From positions 1,364,001 through 1,428,000 of the forward strand of contig OZ037862.1 in NCBI GenBank assembly GCA_964035575.1: a stretch of DNA of 64,000 nucleotides, in the 5' to 3' direction. This stretch comes from Rhynchopus sp. YZ270_cl-10. Its lineage: Eukaryota > Euglenozoa > Diplonemea > Diplonemida > Diplonemidae. How positions within the stretch are numbered: position 1 is the stretch's first letter; each line of letters opens with the position of its first letter. A program made the translations under genes and the position numbers. This document shows positions 55,101-62,891 of the stretch, in pieces. The notes under the pieces are model-generated. The model had not been told where the DNA came from. It made no database searches and saw nothing but the letters and a program-made list of their open reading frames with translations.

Positions 55101-55340
55101 GACCTACGTGAGCTCAGCCGTGTAGTGGGCAGGTTCCCAGGTGACCCAGAAGACCTGCCCGACTTCGCCGCCTGGCTCGCCTCCATCTCCTCAGGCGGCG
55201 ACTGCGACGGCGTGCCACAGGCCTGCTTTACAGCACTGCCTGTCCACGACCCCTCGCACCTCGCCGACACGCTAGCCCAATGGGAGGTCGAGTCTGTCCT
55301 CCAAATCCCACAGCTAGACGACGCGATTCCGTTGCTCTGA
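52119..55340 (+). CDS. Helical-repeat protein with possible pseudokinase domain
   Basis: The protein is 1073 residues. The N-terminal 190 are polar and probably disordered. Residues about 195-460 are helical with ARM/HEAT-like character (LLTLRGMHVAVRDSRHVMLFSNLRGADVLAGIF, then FSNLLNCAANCRRDVSVLTQIARCILLYV). A Lys-rich linker (KKKKGK) follows. Residues about 620-860 can be read as a degenerate kinase fold: GYTGVSVHDGVALLVKFLL (K643), HPSLMNFACW (678), YVLYEAFRGG...LEDFL, LRYLDAAHVRSAGVVCPEVIWL in place of the HRD loop. No HRD or DFG is seen, so activity is unlikely. A run of about nine Glu lies near residue 795. The kinase reading is a by-eye inference. Confidence 0.8.
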   Translation: MSNEMCSWEATRLVEKLGLQNNHSTRQHKLARKKLATPPFVRMTLSREDRKKSQARIGNEQRHLEDCSAQSMHSIPLSKKYSVLALRGFSDMGSKTNALPDFPEKYYSTAAGLNDSVFGEHGTPRLPDSPRLLLTRPPSRLKQIRTTPSDCTLPNSKQTFHELYLGMKGSSLGLGRLRYHVDLHEQEEHGARAAITADYEKRVQWYVLILAGFDTFDEEAAAPLLAARTIETGMNEFINYQADRDAVLLTLRGMHVAVRDSRHVMLFSNLRGADVLAGIFRTFACDFAVVHSACQVAAQYISSSLTQACLTNSEMFSNLLNCAANCRRDVSVLTQIARCILLYVTHVGSHASVAKLVSVHRGLSLLVSSALHFHDNKPFVLIVAKTVLRVVNYTHTSLAVVESLTVRALSGIVRASPPNSWELRLCLVRIIATAATKYRKGRGDLTDQGVQAALLDSLLETTLHGPRKRSETVPPPEIVKPSLKKKKGKTPTLTTASVCSAETEEEASPLTTEGSLVNKIVLNSILGLKMLSGNSSERSAACLTHSCPLIFEALANAAGQSYHHLYHPDVKSLIKRLQTAIPIVSPLSLSLRLHPVVYSEYRPPSDFELSEKVWSFVEDAAPYHITCGYTGVSVHDGVALLVKFLLIPCEVSPPEALPHLPPVQQFTADISSRCLLWHPSLMNFACWSSAVCVPVLPGDETIRPKHYVLYEAFRGGRRSAEGNTLEDFLTTERGKAREAATLLHNAQRKSLTNATHANPPLSLLGLNLMISALHSEREACTALSTLFMSALEDVEEEEEEEEEVVSSVAPSLPAGLLTFGDLFVFAETLCSGLRYLDAAHVRSAGVVCPEVIWLSEPHDAVPVLDSIQSCAGLPPNSPPQDFVWKLQWGESAEHIHKLRSHRRDCHSGDDIAPHHGLAGLGHVLADFLMYSSETAGLMFHSCGAVDTALPGVWLNGVIAPCFGRHSLTDVTTMAAPAEDPTPTMTAAQLLERICDLRELSRVVGRFPGDPEDLPDFAAWLASISSGGDCDGVPQACFTALPVHDPSHLADTLAQWEVESVLQIPQLDDAIPLL

Positions 55341-55484
55341 TTATTTAGTCGATATTTTTTTTTTGGCGCACTCCTGTGTGTTGGTAAAAAGAAAAGGCGC
55401 TTTTTTGACATCAACTATTTTGTGTATTTTTTTTTTTTTTTTTTTGGGTTTTGAAGTTTTCAACAGAACGAAAAGAACAACACT
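55341..55484. other. Short T-rich spacer and leader
   Basis: A T run of about 18 (55428-55445) precedes the leader of the next gene. Confidence 0.6.
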
Positions 55485-57906
55485 ATGGACCGCCTGCAAA
55501 GCCTCCTTGCGACAGGGGAGGTGGTGACCGAGGAGCGTGTCATGTCCGAGACCCAAGCAGACCGCAGTGCAGCGAAGGCGACGCTCTCGGACCTCAGGGG
55601 GCGCAAGGTATGTTACGTTAGTTATGCAGATCAGCACCACCGCCACGTCGTTACGGTTCGCGTGCTACTCGCGAGGGTGAACCCACCCGCTGTGGTGGCA
55701 CCTCTTTGCTTGCTTCAGCCTGCGTTGCAGAAGAGGCTTCTTGCTTCATGACGTTACAACCACACCACACAGATGTACTACTCAGTTGCATGCGAACGCA
55801 GCACAACACCCAAAGGCATGCGCATCATCATGGGCGCCACCAAGCCCGACACTGCAGAGGGCTGCACCGCCGTCACCGTCGCCCTGCCTCTCCCCTCCCC
55901 CGACAGCGCACCCAGCACGCCTGCCGCGCCTGCCGACGTCACCTTCACACAGCTGCAGCGCACCACAGGTGGGAGCGGGCTCCTCTCTGCGACCAAAGTG
56001 CCGTCCCGTAGTCTGATATACAAAACAGACAAGAAAACCGTCTACGCGAACCCCGACGAGCAGGCGAAGAACAAGCGTGAGGCAGCTGCGAAGGCGAAGG
56101 CTGCGGCAGACAAGCTTGCGGCAGAGGAGAAGGCGAAGCAGGACGCAGCAGCAGAGAAGGCAAGGCAGGAGGCACCACCAGCAGCAGCACCAACACCAAC
56201 ACCAACACCAGCAGCACCAACCGCCGCACCACCAGTCGCAAAGCCCATGTCCGGTCTCAACCAGCCTGCCCCCAAGAAGTCTGCCCCCAAGCCTGCCCCC
56301 AAAGCAAAGTCTGCACCCAAAGGCCAAAGCTCCATCATGAACCACTTCAAGCGTGCCCCTGTGGTTGCTGCGCCTGTCGCAAGCAAGCCCAGCCCCAAGG
56401 CAAGCAGTCCTGTTGCCGACTCGCCCGCAACACCAGCAGGCACCAGCCCGAAGTCACCGCTACCGACGCTGTCCCCGGTGGAGCTGCTTGTCGCGAACAT
56501 GACAGCAGCAGTGCCAGAGCCTGCAGAGCCTGCAGAGGGGGAAGGGGCAGAGGCAGAGACAGCAGAGTCGGAGGTAGTGCCTGTCTCGCCACCTGCTGCT
56601 ACTGAAGAAAAGCCGAAGAAGGCGAAGGCCGCCCGCAAGCCTGCAGCAAAGAAGGCGTCTGCGAAGAAGGCCGCGAAACGTATGTTGCCATTTTGGCCCA
56701 AACAAACCTCAACCACAACAGCTGCGGCCAAGGCAGGGCGCCGTGTCCGCACCTCTCAGGAACGTGCCGAAGGGAAGGGCGAAACGGGGCTTGCGTTCTG
56801 CGACAGCGAGTCCAGTGGAGGTATCAACACACCCCCCTCCTCCCCTCCTCCCCTCTCCCCCCACCTCCACCCCCACCCTCCTCTGCACAGACGACGAAGC
56901 TGACCACGACCGCTATATGGAGGACAACGCTGGCCCCGTAGCTAAGCCCGCACCCCCACCTCCAGCCCCTGTGAAGAAGGCTGCACCCAAACCTGCACCC
57001 AAAGCGGCAAGCAAAGAGAAGGACGACAAAGAGAAGGCGCCTAAGCAGCTGAGCAGACTGAAGCTGGAGCAGGCGAAGGTGAAGGAGGAGAAGAAGGAGG
57101 CGGAGAAGAAGGCCAAGGAGGACGAGAAGAAGGCGAAGGAGGAGGAGAGGGAGGAGCAGAAAGAGCTGAAGCGCAAACGCAAGGAGGACGACGATGAGCG
57201 GAAGAAGGCGGCCAAACGCGCGAAGCTCACCGGAGGGATGACTGTCGGTGCGCTGGACGCCTTCACCATGCGTGGTGCTGAGTTCCGCGACCGCTACGAA
57301 CGTATCATGATCACAAACGAAACCGTCGACGACAGAGGCGACCTTATCGAAGAAGACGTTTGGGTGCACCGCGAAAAGGACACCGGCAAGCACCTCACCG
57401 AAGCTGAGTACGCCAAGGCAGAGCAAGACGAAGTCTCCCGCCAACACCAGCTCCGCAAGCTCATGGCTCTTGCAAAGGCGGAAGACGAAAAAGCTGCAAA
57501 AAAAGCAAAAGAAGCGGAAAAAGCTGCTAAAGCTGCTAAAAAGGAGGAGAAAGAGAAGGCCAAGACTCTAAAGCGAAAGCGACAGGAAGAGGAAGAAGAG
57601 GAAGACGACGACTCTGACTTCGTCACCGACGATGAAGAGTCTGAGGAGGGTTCCGCCAATCCCGATGATGCTGATGACAACACCGCTGATAAGCAAGACG
57701 GAGACGACGACGACGAAGAAGAAGAAGAAGAAGCCTCCCCATCACCCAAGAAGAAACCTGCCGCAAAGAAGGCCGCAGTGAAGAAAGCGGCTGCCAAGAA
57801 GGCAGCCAAGCCTGCACCAAAATCGGGAAGCGCTCCGGAGCCAAAAAGACAGAAGAAGCTTCCCACTCAGTCGAACACGATGTTGAACTACTTCAAGAAG
57901 AAGTAG
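55485..57906 (+). CDS. DNA polymerase delta subunit 3-like protein (Cdc27/Pol32/p66 type), spliced
   Basis: Exons 55485-55607, 55773-56679, 56722-56820 and 56891-57906 give 714 residues; without the 42-nt intron it is 728. In known families this subunit links polymerase delta to PCNA. The N-terminal 100 residues could be the winged-helix that binds subunit 2 (GRK-MYYSVACERSTTPKGM across the first junction, then FTQLQRTTGG). The remainder is Lys/Ala/Pro/Glu-rich. The C-terminus QSNTMLNYFKKK is a PIP box (Q-x-x-M-x-x-Y-F), and a second PIP-like motif, QSSIMNHFK, lies mid-protein at about 56320-56346. The family call rests on architecture and PIP box, so the N-terminal match is tentative. Confidence 0.75.
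55608..55772 (+). other. Intron 1 of the polymerase-subunit gene, 165 nt
   Basis: GTATGT donor and CACACAG acceptor. The exon-1 frame hits TGA at 55749; splicing joins phase 0 codons. Confidence 0.85.
56680..56721 (+). other. Probable 42-nt intron, multiple of three
   Basis: GTATGT donor and ACAACAG acceptor. The retained reading would insert MLPFWPKQTSTTT, out of character in a Lys/Ala-rich region. The frame is kept either way. Confidence 0.65.
56821..56890 (+). other. Intron 3 of the polymerase-subunit gene, 70 nt
   Basis: GTATCA donor and TGCACAG acceptor with a C-rich body. Splicing gives SESSG-DDEADHDRYMED and joins the two long frames. Confidence 0.85.
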
Positions 57907-57993
57907 CGCTGTTGCCTTCTTTTGCAGATCCAAAGAGAGAGAGAGGAGAGGTGCATATTTCAAGTTTTTCAAATTTCCTGGAATGTAAAAATT

Positions 57994-58060
57994 GACAGTG
58001 GAGATTGCACAACTGTGGCAACACAACCGAGGCAACTACACTACTCTAACAATTTATCAA
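57994..58060 (+). repeat. Module A copy
   Basis: It matches 33488-33558 over its full length but lacks the poly-A end (atttatcaaatttc). Confidence 0.8.
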
Positions 58061-58412
58061 ATTTCAGCGAATCTTTGAAAACATCTCATTTCTATTAAGA
58101 AAAATGTTGGTCAAGAATGTGTGTGGACAAAAGGAGAGAGAGGTGGGCATTAGAGCAGAACACAACGGAGGAAGAGGGAGGCATGTGAAATGTGAAATGG
58201 AATTCGTACACAAAGCTGTGATATTGCATACGGCCGTAAAAAGCTGTGAGGTGGGGGAGAGGTGAGGCGCAAACAGCAATACAAGATCCGAAGGAAAAAC
58301 GCCAAAGTGTACAAAAAAAAAAAATAATGAAAGAGGAAAACAAAATGGAAGTACTGTGAAAATGTGTTCTCATGTAAAGCATGTTTCAAACAGTGTATCA
58401 TTTTAGTTTTTC

Positions 58413-58466
58413 AATAGTGGAGCACACTCTAGGGTGGCTACACTAATACAACCAAGTTTTCAAAAT
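58413..58466 (+). repeat. Module B copy
   Basis: It is nearly identical to 48616-48673 over 50 bp. Confidence 0.75.
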
Positions 58467-58563
58467 AAAACCCAAAGGAAACCCGTCCACAGCAGGCAGT
58501 CAGCTTGACAGTCAACAAAAAAGAGACAAAAAAGGTCGGGTGTTGTCTTGATATTTTGAAGGT

Positions 58564-58606
58564 GGCTAAGTACAACCAAAGAATAATCTAATCAGACTAA
58601 GTACAA
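58564..58606 (+). mobile_element. Extremely truncated retroposon stub (19 bp) with 12-bp target duplication
   Basis: Direct repeats g(g/a)ctaagtacaa (58564-58575 and 58595-58606) flank ccaaagaataatctaatca, the exact 3' end of the 28366-28456 insert. Confidence 0.7.
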
Positions 58607-59191
58607 AGACATCAACTCATTTCAACAAACTTTTATTTTTACTCACAGAGAGTGCAGAAAACCAGACAAATGATTATTTTTAGATAGCAATATTGAACTC
58701 TTTTTTTTCTTGGTCAGTGCTGCGTCCCACAAGCGTTTGCACTTATCAACTTCACTTTTTTTTCTTCTTTTTTTTTCAACTCCACGCTTGAACACGGTTG
58801 TATAGCCTCCTGTGTTCGCCAAACTTGGACAATTCTTTTCCTGTAAGGTGACTGAACACGAGGATTAGGTTCGTCTTTACCTGTTCCTTTTTTGTTTTGT
58901 GTCAGAAGGTGTGTACTATATACAATATCCCTTTCTTCTTCGAACCTTCGAATATTTGCGGAATTCTTGCGGATTTTTGAGGCTGCGTGCAGCCATTTGT
59001 ACACCCGACTGACATACGCCTCAGTTTATATTGTCCTGATTTGCCTGATATTTTTCTTTTACATGAACTGTGGATTTTAGAGAAACCTGTATAAAAAATG
59101 GTCCTTCTTTTCCCTCTAATCTCTAATCTCTAATCTCTCCACGCTCACCTCACCCAATGCAACCCTCAGATCATATTATCGCTCGAAAGCA

Positions 59192-61063
59192 ATGAAATAC
59201 CTTCTCCTGGCAGTGTTTCTGCTTGCACTGCAGTCCACACTGGCGGTGGGCCCCGATCCTACTGACCCAACAGACCCAACAGACCCCACTGACCCGACAG
59301 ACCCGACAGATCCCACTGATCCTACTGACCCGACTGACCCACAGAATCCCGAGCCTGCACCCGAGCCCGAAGACGATGACGAAGACAAGAAGGTGCCGAT
59401 CGAAGGCTCGTCGATCTTAAAGTACCTGGGCCTCGTCATCTGCGGTGGGCTGACCTGCGTGTTCATCGTTGGCGCAGTCTTCCTCGGACGACCCGGGTCT
59501 GGGAAGGACGGCGGCTCGGTGCGGCATCTGCTGTTCCCTGTGAGTGGTATGGAGGCAAAGCGGCTGTTTGGGACGGACATGTCGACAGTCCAGGCAACAC
59601 GTGCAGAAGAGTTGTCACTGAAGGCGGCGGGTGTGGACACACCGTTTGCGGCTGCGTACCTGTGCTGGCGGCGGACGAACATCACAGTGTCAATTTACTT
59701 TTACATTTTGTCGTTCGGTTTTGTGCTGGTGAACAGCCTTGGAGCAAACTACCTGAGCACAGTTGTGTACAAGGACGACCCTCTGTCTGACCCTGTGGTG
59801 CTGAGGAAGAACCTGAAGGAGCAGATGGCAGCACTGATCCCACTGTGCCAGATCACGCTTGCCTTTGTGGTCTACGGGATGGCAGGGTACCGGTGGCACG
59901 ACTTGGAGCGGAGCAGACTTCTGCTTGGGTGTGGGTGGTGCATCATCTTCGCGATTCCCTTCAGCTTCTTCATGATGCCGTGGATGGACATCGACAACCC
60001 GTCTGCGTACGTCAAGGATCTGTGCATCTATGTTGTGAAGAGCCTTAACTCACTGCCGCCCGACCTCATTAAGGTGAACTACAAGGGCCTTGCCTTCCAA
60101 GCAGAAGAGGTGTGCCAGGGAAGCAGCAGCGACATTGCAAACCGCTTTACCTCTGACGACATGAAGGTGGAGAACAGCCCCCATGTTGGAATGCTGATGC
60201 TTCTCTTCATCGGGATGTCGCTCCAGTACATTATCTACCTCCCGTTCCTGATGGCAGCCTTCACAGTGATGAAGAGCCTTGCCCCAGGTGTGCTGGGGAT
60301 CCTGATGGGGTTGCAAACAGGGCTGCGCATTGCGAAGGTGAACTTTGCTGGGACACGTCTGACGTCGTGGATGCTGATTGTGCTGCAGGCGTGCTCACTC
60401 CCTGTGGTGATGTTCCTGTCTGCTGTGATCCTTGTTGTGGTGGGGACGTGGCCGACGATGATCACGGGGCTGTGCCTGACGCTGTCGATGGCACTGTTCA
60501 TCATCTTTGGCAAGAAGGTGATCACGTCGACGTCGAAGGAAGGTGCAATGACGTACATGGGACGTCTGGCCAAGGTGGGGCTGTTGTTGAAGTTGATTGG
60601 GCTGGGCTGCTTGGTAGCGGGTGTGATGGTTGCACCACATCTTGTGTCGATGAAGGACATGGGTATTGACGCTGTGGCGAACGCGATGAAGCCACTGTCG
60701 CTGGTGCGCATGCTGTTCTCGTTCCTGTCTGGGCTGTTCCTGTCGAAGGTTGTGTTTGTGGATGTGATCTACTTCATTCTTATGTCGACATACGTTGGCT
60801 GCCTTGACGACAATGCTGCAGACAAGGAGGCTGCGATGCGGCAGATGCTGCAGCTGTGCTGTGCCTTCGACGCCTACCGCACCAAGTACGACGAGTCCTC
60901 CTTCGGCACCTCCTCAAAGGAGATGGGGCTCCTGAGTCTCAACGATGGGTCTGTCTCGTTCAAGGCTCTTGACACGTTTCCCAACGAAGACTTCGTTAGC
61001 GGACGTGGTTCGCCTCTGCTTCGCAGCCAAGCGAGCCCTCTCGGCGGACGTGGCGCACTGTGA
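59192..61063 (+). CDS. Multipass membrane protein with TDP-repeat N-terminus
   Basis: The protein is 623 residues from the ATG at 59192. It opens with a signal peptide (MKYLLLAVFLLALQSTLA). A Thr-Asp-Pro repeat of about nine units and an acidic linker (EPEDDDEDKK) follow, presumably luminal or extracellular. Eight to ten TM helices follow (the first LGLVICGGLTCVFIVGAVFLG). There is a large polar loop of about 75 residues between the fourth and fifth. The C-terminal 80 residues are polar with SGRGSPLLRSQASPLGG, a possible phosphorylated tail. I do not recognise a transporter or channel signature, so the function is unknown. Confidence 0.85.
   Translation: MKYLLLAVFLLALQSTLAVGPDPTDPTDPTDPTDPTDPTDPTDPTDPTDPQNPEPAPEPEDDDEDKKVPIEGSSILKYLGLVICGGLTCVFIVGAVFLGRPGSGKDGGSVRHLLFPVSGMEAKRLFGTDMSTVQATRAEELSLKAAGVDTPFAAAYLCWRRTNITVSIYFYILSFGFVLVNSLGANYLSTVVYKDDPLSDPVVLRKNLKEQMAALIPLCQITLAFVVYGMAGYRWHDLERSRLLLGCGWCIIFAIPFSFFMMPWMDIDNPSAYVKDLCIYVVKSLNSLPPDLIKVNYKGLAFQAEEVCQGSSSDIANRFTSDDMKVENSPHVGMLMLLFIGMSLQYIIYLPFLMAAFTVMKSLAPGVLGILMGLQTGLRIAKVNFAGTRLTSWMLIVLQACSLPVVMFLSAVILVVVGTWPTMITGLCLTLSMALFIIFGKKVITSTSKEGAMTYMGRLAKVGLLLKLIGLGCLVAGVMVAPHLVSMKDMGIDAVANAMKPLSLVRMLFSFLSGLFLSKVVFVDVIYFILMSTYVGCLDDNAADKEAAMRQMLQLCCAFDAYRTKYDESSFGTSSKEMGLLSLNDGSVSFKALDTFPNEDFVSGRGSPLLRSQASPLGGRGAL
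59255..59341 (+). repeat. Coding 9-bp repeat (Thr-Asp-Pro)
   Basis: About nine in-frame units with synonymous third-position changes (act/aca, cca/ccg/ccc/cct). Length polymorphism is likely. Confidence 0.9.
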
Positions 61064-62891
61064 GGTAATGTGTGCATGTGTACTGTGTTTGATGTTTCAA
61101 GTGTCCTTAGCTCCACCCCTACATAATTTTGGTGTCTAACAGCGCTTCTGCTGCCACAGTGCAGTATGGACAAGAGGTGGACAAAGGTTAATTGTCTGCC
61201 GCAGATTATTTTTTTTTTGTGAAAGAAAAAACTGTTTTATGAAGCAAATCTGTCAAGAAAATCATCTGTGAAAGCATTGTGCACTTCTACGTAGAAGCTG
61301 CATGCATTGTGGCAAAACAGAGTGCAGATTTGCCAAAATAAACCAACGAAAAGATGTCTTTACTGTTGAGCGCTGTTAAGATGGTTGCCACACACACTTT
61401 CCAACGTAGCCTTGTGGCACCAGCGAGCACTTCGATGCCTGCTGATGCTAGCATGGGACAATGTGTTGCAAGAGGGAACAGTCGTGAGACATGTACTGGC
61501 AGTTGTGAAAGAAAACCTTCGTTTCGTTCAGTTTTACATGATTAATATTAGGATGCTGTGCCCCACGTACATCATCAGGCTGACAAGCAACCCTTTTTTC
61601 GGGTATGTTTCCGCACCCTCTCACCCGTAGTATCTCCTTCTCCCCTATTGCCTCGCGAATAAGAAACAAAGAACTGCAGCAGTGCATATTGCGCACGCGA
61701 CTGCACTATTCCAACAATTGATGAAAAAGACATCAACAGCCTGGCTCGAACTCTTCTGCAATCCCGGTGGCAATGACTGCCGAAACATTTTTTTTCCCGG
61801 ACACAGAGTGGTGTGTGTTGGGTTGCAGTAGTGAGCCTCAGGATCTGACGAACGTTTGTTTGTTTGTTTTTTTGTTTTGTTTTTGAATGTGTTTGTGTAT
61901 ACCCATTATTCCTCAGATGCCTGACACTTGTGGGAGCTGGATGCACAAAGAGTATACTCATGTTTCAATTTTTTTTGTTTTGTGTGTGCACGAGAGCGCA
62001 TTCATCTTACAAGCTTTCTAATAATTTGTCTAAGCAAGGCTTCGGCACATCTTGTTTTCGTTTCATTATTTTCTTCATAATTTTGTATTGTTCCTGCATG
62101 TGTGCATGTGAACACAATGTAATGACCACCAAAAGTGGAAAGCATCCCACCCAAGTCTGTTGTTGGGCAATTGGGTAGTTTGTTTTGTGAATGTTTTGTA
62201 GAATTTTTGTCGGCCCACTTTATTCCCGGGAGGTCCTCCCTTTGGTGTGCAGAGGGTGTTTTAAGCATTCTCTTCTCTCTTTTGCGGATGTTTGCGATTC
62301 ATCGTTTTTATTGAGCTCCGAGACTGTCAAGACGTTCTTGCAGACCTAGCTCAAAGGCAGTGCCATACACTCAGTGGTAAACGTCCCTGCCCCTACTGCC
62401 AACTGCAAGTTAAACCCTAGGGTATTTCAATACCGAATACCGGTAGTGGCTTCAGGTGCCTGCATCAACCATGTCTTTTAGATTTGTAGACAGCGCACCT
62501 GCCTGGTACAGGTAATTTCTCAAGGAGACTTGTTGTTTTTCTTTTTCTTTTTTTTTTGATATTTTTCCGCAAACCCGCAAACCTGTGGAGAGCCAAAACC
62601 ATTTTTCTCGCTTTTATTGCCTCTGTAGTTCTGAGAATAGTGAAGTTTTTCACGTCTCGAAAACTTTGGTTCCCAACTAAAACAGCACGTCCTGTGCGGC
62701 TTTGCCAAATGTCCTCGTTTTTGTGTGGACTGGCGTCGCTCCCTATGTTCCACTTTAAGTAGTTCGCACATATCCTTTGTCTATCAAATAAGTATCAAAA
62801 AGTATAAAATGTAAGCCCAAGCCGTTGTTCATCTTGCTTCAAACCTCCCAAATCCCACCACACCCCCAGGCTCTTTGAGAACGAACACAAA
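61064..62891. other. Spacer, no convincing gene
   Basis: Two overlapping small frames near 61354-61630 (one with NVALWHQRALRCLLMLAWDNV) are of doubtful coding value. A partial module A end is at 61699-61728, a C module at 61978-62010, and a 'ggtgcctgcatcaac' module at 62455. Confidence 0.55.

Larger units (their letters stand above)
57907..59191. other. Spacer with modules A, B, D and a retroposon stub
   Basis: No gene seen. It contains module A at 57994-58060, module B at 58413-58466, a retroposon stub at 58564-58606, a 'tgcgtccc' module at 58714-58755 and a D module at 58846-58886. A triplicated taatctc stretch (about 59116-59137) is part of the next gene's leader. Confidence 0.7.

Noticed and set aside
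56042-57866. Several minus-strand frames of 80-240 codons opposite the polymerase-subunit gene
   Set aside because: They are Ser/Leu/Phe-rich antisense of Lys/Glu-rich codons.
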